A stretch of DNA of 64,000 nt, from the NCBI RefSeq assembly GCF_038396785.1, contig NZ_CP151087.1, forward strand, positions 1,860,001-1,924,000. The letters run 5' to 3'. A model generated the notes under the pieces. The model had not been told where the DNA came from. It searched no databases and saw nothing but the letters and a program-made list of their open reading frames with translations. Positions 1 through 9,179 of this stretch are shown here, in pieces (the first letter of the stretch is position 1; each line of letters begins with the position of its first letter). Made by a program: the position numbers and the translations under genes. This stretch comes from Sphingobacterium thalpophilum (lineage in GTDB: Bacteria; Bacteroidota; Bacteroidia; Sphingobacteriales; Sphingobacteriaceae).

Positions 1-1549
1 TTTCCGCTTTCAGCTGTTCAGCATAACTATTCCAAACAGCAATAAATTGACCGAATGAAACATCACGTTGTTCGCTTCCACGTATTAATTCAGGCTCATC
101 ACCTTCTTTGGCAACCGCATTGTTATCGTATATGGTATTCAAATCCGGCAAAGACGGAATAATTGCTGCAGTAGATGCTCCCCACCCGCCTTTTTTTACT
201 TTAGGAGGCACGTTGGAAATAGGATCTTTTTTCACCTCTTCCTTAGTCTCGGAAGCCTGATAATTTACGGGGTTAGCTTGCGAACGCGGTGTCACAGGGT
301 TTTCAACGACAGGAGCATTCGCTGGAGAAGTCGCTTGCGGAGTAGGGACTACCGAGGTTTGTTGCGCTTGTCCAACTACTGGCTCAGGAAGTTTTTTTTT
401 TACGCCCTCGGTTGCCGAAGGAATCTGTACGGATCCAAGCTGGCTCAATTTAATCGCACTTGCGATATGACATGTCTTGAGGAGTGAAAGTTCAACTTGC
501 AGGCGTTGATTTTTACTTGTCTTATAGTTGATCTCACATTGATTGGAAATATTCAATGCAGATAACAAAAATCCTGGAGAAGCTTTTTGGGACTGCTGCA
601 GATACTTTTGACGAATACTATCACTGACTTCCAATAATTTTAGCGTAGCCGGCTCTTTAGCAACCAGCAAATTTCTAAAATGTGCAGACAGACCGGCTAT
701 GAAATGACTGCCATCAAACCCGTGATTTAAAATCTCATTGAAAATCAATAAAGTTTGTGCTGCATCCTCAGTTAAAATAGCATCCGTTAGCTTAAAATAA
801 TAATCGTAATCCAAGATATTCAAATTATCGATTACAGCTTGATAGGTGACATTTTTATTGGAAAAACTGACGATCTGATCGAACATCGACAAGGCATCCC
901 GAAGGCCACCATCGGCCTTTTGGGCAATGATATGTAATCCGTCCTGATCATAAGCAATACCTTCCCTGTCAGCGATACGGGCCAAATGACTGGCCATATC
1001 TTCCACTTTGATCCGGTTAAAATCAAAAATCTGACAGCGCGAAAGAATCGTTGGTAAAATCTTATGTTTTTCAGTAGTCGCCAGGATAAAGATAGCATAG
1101 GAAGGAGGTTCCTCCAATGTCTTCAAAAAAGCATTGAAAGCCGCTTGAGAAAGCATATGCACCTCATCTATGATATAGATTTTATATTTTCCAGCCTGTG
1201 GTGGTATGCGTACTTGATCAATCAGGTTGCGGATATCATCTACGGAATTATTGGATGCGGCATCCAGTTCATGAATACTGAAAGAATTTCCATTTTGGAA
1301 AGACTTACAGCTAGCACATGCACCACAAGGTTCAGTGCCTGCTAAGATATTTTCACAATTTATTGTTTTAGCTAAAATACGTGCACAGGTAGTTTTCCCC
1401 ACACCGCGGGGACCACAAAATAAAAATGCCTGCGCCAACTGATTGTTGTGTATCGCATTCTTTAAGGTACCAGTAATGTGTTGCTGACCTACAACCGAAT
1501 CAAAGGTAATCGGGCGGTATTTACGTGCAGAAACAATAAAATTATCCAT
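1..1549 (-). CDS. dnaX: DNA polymerase III subunit gamma/tau (3' end outside window)
   Basis: Clamp-loader ATPase that loads the sliding clamp at the replication fork. The frame is open from the ATG at 1549 to the window edge (516 codons seen, C-terminus missing). Visible: Walker A GPRGVGKT at residues 46-53, four zinc-ligand cysteines at 65, 75, 78 and 81 as in E. coli DnaX, and Walker B IIDE at 126-129. After about residue 370 the chain becomes Pro/Ala/Gln-rich, the usual linker to the tau-specific part. An A10 run covers codons 383-386; slippage in either direction there reaches a stop within six codons, so a short gamma form is likely (see findings). Start chosen because MDNFIVSARKYRP is the typical DnaX N-terminus; a TATCTTCG box lies 4 nt upstream. 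Confidence 0.97.
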   Translation of the reverse strand, partial: MDNFIVSARKYRPITFDSVVGQQHITGTLKNAIHNNQLAQAFLFCGPRGVGKTTCARILAKTINCENILAGTEPCGACASCKSFQNGNSFSIHELDAASNNSVDDIRNLIDQVRIPPQAGKYKIYIIDEVHMLSQAAFNAFLKTLEEPPSYAIFILATTEKHKILPTILSRCQIFDFNRIKVEDMASHLARIADREGIAYDQDGLHIIAQKADGGLRDALSMFDQIVSFSNKNVTYQAVIDNLNILDYDYYFKLTDAILTEDAAQTLLIFNEILNHGFDGSHFIAGLSAHFRNLLVAKEPATLKLLEVSDSIRQKYLQQSQKASPGFLLSALNISNQCEINYKTSKNQRLQVELSLLKTCHIASAIKLSQLGSVQIPSATEGVKKKLPEPVVGQAQQTSVVPTPQATSPANAPVVENPVTPRSQANPVNYQASETKEEVKKDPISNVPPKVKKGGWGASTAAIIPSLPDLNTIYDNNAVAKEGDEPELIRGSEQRDVSFGQFIAVWNSYAEQLKAE

Positions 1550-1923
1550 TGCACGAAGATACGAATTTTAATATTATTTTTCTACGTAACATTAATTTGT
1601 AGCGGTAGTGGAGTGCGACAATTTCGCGGTATTATCTCATTTTCTGGCATAAAAAAAGACATCCCTGTACAAAGTAATTATGGACAACCCTTGCCTACCT
1701 GCACATTGTATCAAAACAAGTCGTATAGAGATGGTTAGCAATAATACTACACTAAAGTGTTTTAGACTAAGTCATTTTTAAATGTTAATTTCGCCGAACT
1801 AAAGACTATTCGAAAACAACTTTATTAATTATTGATAATAAAAAGCAATATATCCCTGCATTAGGATACTTTTGACTGTAGCAGATAGTTAATAGCTTTC
1901 GTTATCTTACAAAAACCAAATTT
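1550..1923. other. 374-bp intergenic region between divergent dnaX and a lipoprotein gene
   Basis: A+T-rich and holding the promoters of two divergent genes. Apart from the TATCTTCG box next to dnaX, I see no hairpin, RNA gene or credible ORF here. The small open frame around 1478-1738 has no recognisable protein features. Confidence 0.6.
1554..1561 (-). promoter_or_regulatory. Putative -7 promoter box for dnaX, almost touching the start codon
   Basis: TATCTTCG on the minus strand, 7 of 8 matches to the Bacteroidota -7 consensus TAnnTTTG. It ends 4 nt before the dnaX ATG, so the transcript would have almost no leader. No convincing -33 TTTG was assigned. Confidence 0.4.
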
Positions 1924-2619
1924 ATGAAGCACTTAACCTACCTATTTTACGCTTTTTTATTTAGTACATTTTTATTTGTAGGCTGTAAAAAAGAAGACAG
2001 CTATGAGGAACTCACAAGTCTATCAGCAGATAAAATCCAGCAAGCCGTTAAATTAATTGAAAATCTTTCCTGTAATGATCTGAAAGAATGCCGTATTGAC
2101 ACACTTTATTACACCTATGTACCCGTGCACCCGAGCATCGAGCAAGCCTATAATAAATTAATTACCGAAGCCGCTGATCTCAAAGCAAGGGCGCAGAAAG
2201 TATATAAAGGGCCTATTGTTTACAATACGAGTCCTGCTGAAAATTATCTTCCACCCCACTTTGGAATACGCTGCATTGCCGACAAGGTCAAGGTCGCCCG
2301 TGCCATGGATCTGGAACTACCTGAAATTAACCAGCGGCTGGATGAACTGTTACCTAAAATGACCACATTTTTCAATGACATTCCCTGTACCGACCCAAGT
2401 AAATGGCATATCGCCCCTTTTCGTAAAGACTGTGAATTTATCTCCATATTGTATGCTGACAAAGAAAACTTCGCTGAGTTTGGCAATATGGCAGAACAAT
2501 ATAATCATTTGGATCATGCAAAAAGAGTGCTGGACAAAAGCTTGAACTGTCCAGACAAAAATGACAAACCAGCCAAAGGTGTGGTGTGTGAAAATGGCAA
2601 ACCTAAGATTACGTATTAA
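1924..2619 (+). CDS. Hypothetical lipoprotein, 231 aa
   Basis: I do not recognise the family. The protein starts with a lipoprotein signal peptide (hydrophobic residues 5-19, lipobox FVGC with Cys21), followed by KKED, so it should be exported and lipidated. The mature part is hydrophilic, apparently helical, and has several cysteines (a CxDLKEC pair near residue 50 and others at the C-terminal half) that could form disulfides in the periplasm. It is monocistronic: dnaX is divergent upstream, and a double hairpin separates it from the convergent phosphoesterase operon downstream. Confidence 0.8.
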   Translation: MKHLTYLFYAFLFSTFLFVGCKKEDSYEELTSLSADKIQQAVKLIENLSCNDLKECRIDTLYYTYVPVHPSIEQAYNKLITEAADLKARAQKVYKGPIVYNTSPAENYLPPHFGIRCIADKVKVARAMDLELPEINQRLDELLPKMTTFFNDIPCTDPSKWHIAPFRKDCEFISILYADKENFAEFGNMAEQYNHLDHAKRVLDKSLNCPDKNDKPAKGVVCENGKPKITY

Positions 2620-2651
2620 TATACGCCGTGCTACCAAATCTTATATTCTAT

Positions 2652-2723
2652 AAATCAAATCATTCTTTAGGAATGATTTGATTTAGATAAAAGCTCAGTC
2701 TTCAGATAGCTGAGCTTTTATCT
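2652..2723. terminator. Two back-to-back hairpins between convergent genes
   Basis: First hairpin: 14-bp perfect arms at 2652-2665 and 2671-2684 with a 5-nt loop. Second: 14-bp perfect arms at 2685-2698 and 2710-2723 with an 11-nt loop; its arms end in TTTTATCT and, in reverse, TTTTATCT. They abut with no gap. Their position between the stop codons of a plus and a minus gene makes a bidirectional terminator the simplest reading. Confidence 0.75.
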
Positions 2724-2732
2724 AGTTCTATA

Positions 2733-4748
2733 CTACTTCATCAGGTATCCGAAAGCTTTGGGTCTAACCATAGTTTCTTGATAAACCTTACCAAAACGAT
2801 CGGTTACTTTAATTAACAAGGTGCTGTTGGGAGAAGAGGCCTTCACTTTAAACATGTGCGCTGTCAAAGTGCTCACAAAGTCCTCGGTGGGGGTAGCATC
2901 TCGATTAAGTCGCTGTGCTGAATAGGAAACAATATGCAATGGATCTCGCATACGAACACGGGAGACTGTCAACGGTTGACCATTTTCACTCACTTCGACT
3001 TTCCAATTTTTATCGTAATTCCAAACATTGATCAGTATCTCATTGTTGTTATTGGGATTCGCATATTCCGCCGCATAACTCTCCCATTTAAGATCACTTG
3101 TAGGCTTAAAATTTGGGGCATATTTATCTTTGGTAAGATGCACCTGATTAAGATCATAAGCCCTAAATTGATAATCAGCATGCTCACCGATACTCTTATA
3201 CCCCCACTTTAAATCTCTTCCGTCTATCGCCCATATTCCATAGCCTCCTGGCGCCCCATCCTTACAAATATGATTGCCTGCATACCCCGCGTTACCGGTC
3301 CACCACCAGGTCGCACAGATGGCAGCTGTATTATGCTCCATGATATGCGGCGTAGCAGCAGTTTCTACGTTATAATTGATATGCGTATGTCCCGTGAGCA
3401 CATGTACGGTGTTAAATCCATTCAAGGCGTTCACAAAATCCTGCGCATTGCTTATCCGATATCCTGTGGTTTCGGTACCGTTCGTATTGAGACTTGGATT
3501 GGTATGTAAATGTGCATGCATGGCGATCACAATCGGCGTATCCTTATCCGTAATGGTTGCTAGATCTTTTTTGAGCCATTCAATCTGATCAGCGACAATT
3601 TTTGTATTATAGTTCCTTGTATCACCGGCATTAATATATTCAATATTATCTAAAACAATGTAATGTACCTTACCTATATTGAATGAATAATAAGTCGGCC
3701 CCAATACATCACGGAACTTATCTTCAGCTCCCCAATCCTCATAAAACTTTGGATCGTTATCATGATTGCCCATGGTATTAAATACCATCGCGTTGATCTT
3801 ATTCATTTCAACAATATACTGCGGCAGTGCATAATTATTGGTATACCAATACCCATCCCAAGTCATATCTCCCAATGTCAGCGCATACACTTTATTGCCC
3901 GCATTTTTATAGTTTTGTATTGACTGATTAACATCGGGCAGGAATCCTTTCTGAAACTGATTCAGGTCATCCGTACGTTTAGCCAAGTGCATATCTCCCA
4001 ACACCATGACCACATGTTTTTCATTATTTGCAGCCTTAAGCTCAAAATCTTTAATCTCAACAATGTTTGCCGGCTGCGAAAGGCGTTGAAAGAATTGAGG
4101 CGCATTGACGTTTGAATCAACTTCATAGTTTCCCGGTATGGAAATAAACACATATTTTCCTTTTTTGGAAGAAGGTAAATAATATATACCAGCTGCATCC
4201 GTCATTGTCACTTCAAAGCCGTCTGATACCACAACATTGGCAACACCTACACCATTGGCGTAAACAACACCCTTTACAGTCATTCCTGTTTTGTCGGGGA
4301 TATTCGCATTAAAAAATAAATTGACAATGGTTGATCCCAACAAAAATGACTGGGCTCCGCGTTTTACGGATATCCGATAACTATCCGATGGCAATTCCGT
4401 AGGGAAAACAAAAACAATATTATCTGCAGAAGCAGATTTGCTTGCGACAGTAAATTTCCCCATTACACCGAGTTTATTCAGTGATTCAAAATATAGCTGA
4501 TCCCCCATCTTGAATCCTGTTCCTTGTATTGTATATTCGCCCCCCTTGGAAGATTCTATCCGAGAGGACAATAGCACACCGGTTATCCGTAATGTATTAT
4601 CTTCATTCCCCGGTTCGGGTTCGCCAGGCTTATTTTCAGGAATAGCTGAGGCTTTGGTGCAGCTGTATAAGTTTAATGTTAGGCCAAGTCCGGTTACCAA
4701 TGTAGCTCGGATAAAGACCCGTCGGTTATATTGTTCTTTTTTTTTCAT
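2733..4748 (-). CDS. Calcineurin-like metallophosphoesterase, Tat-type lipoprotein, 671 aa
   Basis: Predicted metal-dependent phosphoesterase on the outside of the inner membrane or at the cell surface. The N-terminus has NRRVFIRATL, a twin-arginine-like motif, followed by a lipobox ending LYSC. An IPT/TIG-like or Ig-like part (about 50-150) and a carboxypeptidase-regulatory-like N-domain (about 155-235) precede the catalytic domain (about 245-490). All metal-ligand motifs are present: GDMH, LGDMTWDG, GNHD, MHAHLH and GHTH. The C-terminal about 130 residues match the beta-rich domain seen in Bacteroidota members. It is the last gene of the SusC/SusD operon, 99 bp after the BACON gene. Its substrate cannot be read from sequence. 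Confidence 0.93.
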   Translation of the reverse strand: MKKKEQYNRRVFIRATLVTGLGLTLNLYSCTKASAIPENKPGEPEPGNEDNTLRITGVLLSSRIESSKGGEYTIQGTGFKMGDQLYFESLNKLGVMGKFTVASKSASADNIVFVFPTELPSDSYRISVKRGAQSFLLGSTIVNLFFNANIPDKTGMTVKGVVYANGVGVANVVVSDGFEVTMTDAAGIYYLPSSKKGKYVFISIPGNYEVDSNVNAPQFFQRLSQPANIVEIKDFELKAANNEKHVVMVLGDMHLAKRTDDLNQFQKGFLPDVNQSIQNYKNAGNKVYALTLGDMTWDGYWYTNNYALPQYIVEMNKINAMVFNTMGNHDNDPKFYEDWGAEDKFRDVLGPTYYSFNIGKVHYIVLDNIEYINAGDTRNYNTKIVADQIEWLKKDLATITDKDTPIVIAMHAHLHTNPSLNTNGTETTGYRISNAQDFVNALNGFNTVHVLTGHTHINYNVETAATPHIMEHNTAAICATWWWTGNAGYAGNHICKDGAPGGYGIWAIDGRDLKWGYKSIGEHADYQFRAYDLNQVHLTKDKYAPNFKPTSDLKWESYAAEYANPNNNNEILINVWNYDKNWKVEVSENGQPLTVSRVRMRDPLHIVSYSAQRLNRDATPTEDFVSTLTAHMFKVKASSPNSTLLIKVTDRFGKVYQETMVRPKAFGYLMK

Positions 4749-4801
4749 AAAAATAGGTGATTAAAGGCTATTAACAATTACTTAGCAGGGGGCACAAAAT
4801 A

Positions 4802-4839
4802 GCCCATGCAATTTTTCTGAAGAGAAAGTATGCATGGGC
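4802..4839 (-). other. Hairpin between BACON gene and phosphoesterase gene
   Basis: Perfect 9-bp inverted repeat GCCCATGCA / TGCATGGGC (4802-4810 and 4831-4839) with a 20-nt loop. There is no good T-run on the minus-strand 3' side, so it may be a processing or partial attenuation site within the operon rather than a true terminator. Confidence 0.45.
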
Positions 4840-4847
4840 CAGGTTTA

Positions 4848-6131
4848 TTATTTAGCGACGGTAACAACGATATCGTCGACAAAGATACGGTTAACAGTAG
4901 CTGGCCAATTACCAGCACGCTGATCAAAAGCGCCACCCAATAACCAAATTTGAGTCTCCGCAGTAGCTCCCGTAACAACAAAAGAATAGGTCGCCTCTGG
5001 AGCTTGCCATGCAGCCCTGCACGATTCTAGATTCGAATTAGGAGTTGCAACGTTCATCACATTAAATTGGCTCACGCTGACCGTTCCCGGTCCTTTGACA
5101 CCAACGTTGAGTAGATAATGATCACCAGTGGCATATCGTACAGCTTTGAAGGTAACCAATAGATTTTTTGTACGCTGTACATTGGCCAGCTTCGGCGAAA
5201 TTAGATCGCCGCCGTAGTTCGTACGCCCTAATTTAATAAAGCCTGGTCGCGCATAAATCGATGCATAATTACCGCCACCTTCTGTCGTATTGATCGTACT
5301 GGTCCAGCCTTTGGCCAACTCTTCCGTGCTCCATAAAGCAATCCTGGTTTCGCCTGAAGTCGCATTAAAGATCTCGCTTCCATAGGTCAGCCAGTTAAAG
5401 TCCTCCTGAAGAACGACATCGCCCTCTACTTGCAATTTTTGGCCTTTCTGATATACCGTTAGCGGAGATGCCTGTTGCACATCGTCTAAAAATAACAATA
5501 GATTTGCTGTACGCTCAATGTCGGTATTTTTATTTACAGTGATTGTTATCGGGGTATCGCCCTCACCTTCCATAGGGGAAACCTTAACCCAGTCAGACTC
5601 GTCCTCCACCGCAACTTTCCACTTACCTGTAGAACGGAGAATATATTGTCCATTACTTCCCTCTTCCAGAACTTCCAAACGGTTGGATATGCCATCTATT
5701 TTTAAATAGGGATCTTTCACCTGTCCTTGATCTGTGGTTCCTGCCTGTTCTACCTTCAGCACGTTATTTTGTAACTTTCCATCTAAAGTAAAAAACAAAG
5801 TCAGTTCACGCGCTTCGGGATCGGTATTTTTGTGGACGGTAACGGTAAATGTTCCATTTCCATTCCCCTCCATTGGATCGATTTTAAGCCAGTTTTCTTT
5901 TCGGAGGGGCTCAACCTTCCATTTGCCTGTCGCCTGAACAGTGTAGGTTTCAGATAAACCATCAGCCGCAGCGGTCAATTTTGATGGGTTATCTTTTAGT
6001 GCAAAAGCACCATCTACCGCAAGATCGTCTTTACAGGATGTTAGTATCATTATCAAACTAAGACAAAAGACAACTATTGATTTTGGAAACGTATCCAATT
6101 TATAATAATTAATCGTATTCATGAATTCCAT
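4848..6131 (-). CDS. BACON-domain surface lipoprotein
   Basis: Signal peptide with lipobox ILTSC. Two consecutive about 90-residue repeats follow, each with the BACON pattern (Y.V.ATGKWKVEP...W....P..G.G.GTFTVTV..N....R...L.F); BACON domains are thought to bind carbohydrate or mucin. The C-terminal about 190 residues look like a jelly-roll or choice-of-anchor domain (W-rich, ending FVDDIVVTV). The open frame reaches 6158, but I chose 6131 (MEFMNT...) because it lies 4 nt after the upstream stop codon and gives a normal-length signal peptide; 6122 is equally possible. The gene is in the SusC/SusD operon, so a role as an accessory glycan-binding surface protein is inferred. Confidence 0.85.
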   Translation of the reverse strand: MEFMNTINYYKLDTFPKSIVVFCLSLIMILTSCKDDLAVDGAFALKDNPSKLTAAADGLSETYTVQATGKWKVEPLRKENWLKIDPMEGNGNGTFTVTVHKNTDPEARELTLFFTLDGKLQNNVLKVEQAGTTDQGQVKDPYLKIDGISNRLEVLEEGSNGQYILRSTGKWKVAVEDESDWVKVSPMEGEGDTPITITVNKNTDIERTANLLLFLDDVQQASPLTVYQKGQKLQVEGDVVLQEDFNWLTYGSEIFNATSGETRIALWSTEELAKGWTSTINTTEGGGNYASIYARPGFIKLGRTNYGGDLISPKLANVQRTKNLLVTFKAVRYATGDHYLLNVGVKGPGTVSVSQFNVMNVATPNSNLESCRAAWQAPEATYSFVVTGATAETQIWLLGGAFDQRAGNWPATVNRIFVDDIVVTVAK

Positions 6132-6135
6132 AATT

Positions 6136-7029
6136 TTATTTAACCTGCATTTCAACACGTTCCTTCATAATTGTCGTCACATTGCCTATCGTATATTGAT
6201 ATGACAATAAAAACACGTTTGTGCGCATACCAAATGCTTCTTCCACTTTGAATTTATTCGGATACATTGGGTCATTGTCCAATTGTACGACCTGAATATC
6301 TTTGTAGGGCTTTATCTTTACGTTATTAAAATCATCTATCTCCAACGTAAGACAGTTTTTCGTAATATTAGGTACTTTAGATATAAAGGTTTCATTTCCG
6401 GCGACCATCCGCACGCTATTGCTGGTTAATGGAAATAGCTGTTTATTCGCCGCTGTAGACAAACCATTGGCAAACCCCACCATTGAATACATGGTATTTT
6501 TGGCCTGTGATGCATATTCATTCTCTATGATGACCTGATACAATATGGTGCTTTTCTTAGGATTGATTTCAACACCGGATGAACCTGTTGCTTTCAGCCC
6601 AATAAAATAGGTAGAGTCCGGAGATAATCCATCTGGTCGCAATTTAACCATGGTACGGCCTGTTAGCTCGCCTGCTTTGATCACAATCCTTTTGTCCATG
6701 ATGTCATACTTCTCTTTAGGAAGTAATTTGGCATACAGATCTTCCGAATTATCGTAAACAGCAAAATTGTATTTTACTAAAGGTTCTGAATCCTCTTCCA
6801 GTGCAATAACAAGATCTTTATCAGGCGCATGGGTACCTCCTGAAGATGCCGCTACATAGCCAATTACCTCTTCTCCCGTCAAGCGAACCACTTCTTTAAA
6901 CGTATTGTGATAATCAGAACTTATTAATGCTACCTCATTTTTATACATTTCCTTTTCGAATACTTCATTGTCCTTACAGGCAACTAAAGCCATCGAAGCT
7001 GTCAGTATAGCGATAAAACTTCGTTTCAT
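6136..7029 (-). CDS. DUF1735 / BT_3987-like lipoprotein, 297 aa
   Basis: Signal peptide and lipobox LVAC (Cys19). The mature N-terminal half resembles the DUF1735 (BT_3987-like) beta-sandwich found in lipoproteins next to SusC/SusD, including the characteristic order of an 'I.AGELTGRTMVKL..DGLSPDSTYFIGL' type segment (residues about 115-150). The C-terminal third resembles DUF4361. Such proteins are generally taken as surface glycan-binding or adhesin components. It lies 78 bp after susD and 4 bp before the BACON gene, in the same direction, so translation of the two may be coupled. Confidence 0.82.
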   Translation of the reverse strand: MKRSFIAILTASMALVACKDNEVFEKEMYKNEVALISSDYHNTFKEVVRLTGEEVIGYVAASSGGTHAPDKDLVIALEEDSEPLVKYNFAVYDNSEDLYAKLLPKEKYDIMDKRIVIKAGELTGRTMVKLRPDGLSPDSTYFIGLKATGSSGVEINPKKSTILYQVIIENEYASQAKNTMYSMVGFANGLSTAANKQLFPLTSNSVRMVAGNETFISKVPNITKNCLTLEIDDFNNVKIKPYKDIQVVQLDNDPMYPNKFKVEEAFGMRTNVFLLSYQYTIGNVTTIMKERVEMQVK

Positions 7030-7107
7030 AATTTAATATTTTAATGTCTTCCACAAACCAAAACGGTTATGGAAGACGGTTATATTTTCCTTTTTTAATG
7101 CTTAATC

Positions 7108-9156
7108 CTAATTATAGCCCGGATTCTGATCCAATGATGGTAATCTGCGCATTTCGGCACGAGGTATAGGCACCCAAATTAATTTTTTGTCTACCTGACG
7201 TGTCAAGAATGACGATGTACCTGGTGAAATTCGCTTGTAGAAAGATTCCCGGTCCGCACCATCGGGGTTCATACCACGAATTGGTTCGCGTTCAGTCTCT
7301 TCGTATTTACCCCATCGGCGTACGTCGTAAAAGCGTCTGTTTTCCCATAGAAACTCCACCATACGCTCACGTTCTATTTGCTTCTGTACCTCTGCCTTGT
7401 TGGCAAGCTGCGCAGCAGACAATCCTGGTAAACCCGCACGGTATCGAACAGCATTAAAAGAACCTTTTATTTCACTTTCATCCCGGCTCACGGTATAGGT
7501 TTTATCACCAAGCTGTACCGTATGGCTTCCAGTAAGGTTATTTAGTGCTTCAGCGTAGGATAACAATATTTCTGCATAACGTATAATAGGATATGCTTTG
7601 GGCATCATTCTGGCCCCCGTGCCACTGATTGCATCAAATGGATTTACCCATTTCTTAATAACATAACCAGTTAATGGATAGTTAGGCGACGATGCCGAGA
7701 CACCACCTCGACCATCAGGTTCCTGATAAAAATATTTAGCCGTATGTGTATTCAACGTTGTACTCGACAAAGCCTGCCACACAGCACCGTTGAAACCTAT
7801 CGATGCATAAAAACGCATTTCACGGTTTGCATACATCTTAAATATCCCCGCATTCAGTGGGTAACCTGAAAATTTACGCGGTTGAGCCGTAAATAAATCG
7901 CCAAAGGTTCCACCGGCAGGAAGATCAGCCACCGCCTCAAAATACGTATCGCCACGTGCTTCTTCTTTGGTACGTCCGTCATCCATCAGATAAGCATCTA
8001 CAACTTTTTGTGTCACCGAGAAACGTCCCCATCCTCCTAAAGTTGGCGGAAATGCCCCCTGATTCAAATCCGTTCTAAAATATTCTGTATTACGCCCCCA
8101 AATGTATTCGGGATTGATTGAAGCGACAGCCTCACCGGTAAAGACGTCAGAATATGATCTAAATGCATCAATATCAGCCGCCCCATTCGGAAAGCTTCCA
8201 TAGAAGTTGGGATCGGACGTTACGCCAGCTGGAAGTGTAGGCGTTCTTTCGTCCGCAGGCACTGTATATAATTTATACCGGCCCATATCCATAACACGCT
8301 TAGCAGCGGCAGCGGCTACTGCCCAACGTTTTTCATCGTATTGTTGTGATACATAATGTGTGCCATCGGTCTTGCGAATCCAGCTACCAAAATAGGATGC
8401 GGCAACAGGTCCGCCATTAAACAATGGACTGGCATGGATCAAGCGCAAACGGGCGATCAATGCAAATGCGGCACCTTTTGTCGGTTTGCCGAAATCCAAT
8501 AGACTAACATCAACAGGAAGTTGTACAGCAGCCTTTTCAAATTCACCACAGATGTATTCCATAGCCTCATCATACGTCGCCCGGGGCCGGTCATAATATG
8601 CAATATCCTCATTGGTATTCACAACTTCATCTCCCAACAAGATTGGTGGGCCAAAATCTATAATGAGGTTATAGTATGCGTAAGCTCTAATAAAACGTGT
8701 ATATCCTTCGATACGGTTACGATCTGCGTAGCTCATGTCCTTTGGCACATCAATGTTTTTCAATACATTGTTCGCCTTGCGGATAATTTTATAATATTTT
8801 CCCCATTGGTTAAGTCCACCATAAAAATCAGGCGTAATATTTCCGGTGACAAAATCCATCCCGTAGTAAATATTGGTTGTCCCAGTACCTGTAAGGCCAT
8901 TTATAGCTTCATCTGTCGCCATTGGCCCTGGTGTATAGTTGGATCTGATCGTATTGGATTCGTCAGGGAACATTGCTGCCGCCCCCCACATATACGCTTC
9001 TAAGTAACGTGTATTTGCATATGCCGAATCAATATTAAATTCATCGTCAAAGTACTGATCAATATTTAGATAGTCCTTACAAGATGTCACCATAAACAAC
9101 ACTAGTATCGCTAAGCTGGATTTGGCAATTCTATTCATGATTATTGACGTTTTCAT
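7108..9156 (-). CDS. SusD/RagB family outer-membrane nutrient-binding lipoprotein, 682 aa
   Basis: SusD-like surface lipoprotein that forms the lid of the SusC channel. It has a lipobox VTSC followed by KDYLNI, the TPR-rich SusD N-domain (RFIRAYAYYNLIIDFGPPILL), and the C-terminal RagB motif with ERMVEFLWENRRFYDVRRWG near residue 610 and a closing WVPIPRAEMRRLPSLDQNPGYN-type end. At 682 aa it is longer than the usual 500-600. ATG codons at 9156 and 9138 both give plausible signal peptides; 9156 is listed. It follows susC by 23 bp. Confidence 0.96.
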   Translation of the reverse strand: MKTSIIMNRIAKSSLAILVLFMVTSCKDYLNIDQYFDDEFNIDSAYANTRYLEAYMWGAAAMFPDESNTIRSNYTPGPMATDEAINGLTGTGTTNIYYGMDFVTGNITPDFYGGLNQWGKYYKIIRKANNVLKNIDVPKDMSYADRNRIEGYTRFIRAYAYYNLIIDFGPPILLGDEVVNTNEDIAYYDRPRATYDEAMEYICGEFEKAAVQLPVDVSLLDFGKPTKGAAFALIARLRLIHASPLFNGGPVAASYFGSWIRKTDGTHYVSQQYDEKRWAVAAAAAKRVMDMGRYKLYTVPADERTPTLPAGVTSDPNFYGSFPNGAADIDAFRSYSDVFTGEAVASINPEYIWGRNTEYFRTDLNQGAFPPTLGGWGRFSVTQKVVDAYLMDDGRTKEEARGDTYFEAVADLPAGGTFGDLFTAQPRKFSGYPLNAGIFKMYANREMRFYASIGFNGAVWQALSSTTLNTHTAKYFYQEPDGRGGVSASSPNYPLTGYVIKKWVNPFDAISGTGARMMPKAYPIIRYAEILLSYAEALNNLTGSHTVQLGDKTYTVSRDESEIKGSFNAVRYRAGLPGLSAAQLANKAEVQKQIERERMVEFLWENRRFYDVRRWGKYEETEREPIRGMNPDGADRESFYKRISPGTSSFLTRQVDKKLIWVPIPRAEMRRLPSLDQNPGYN

Positions 9157-9179
9157 GTCTTTCGATTATTTCTATGGTA

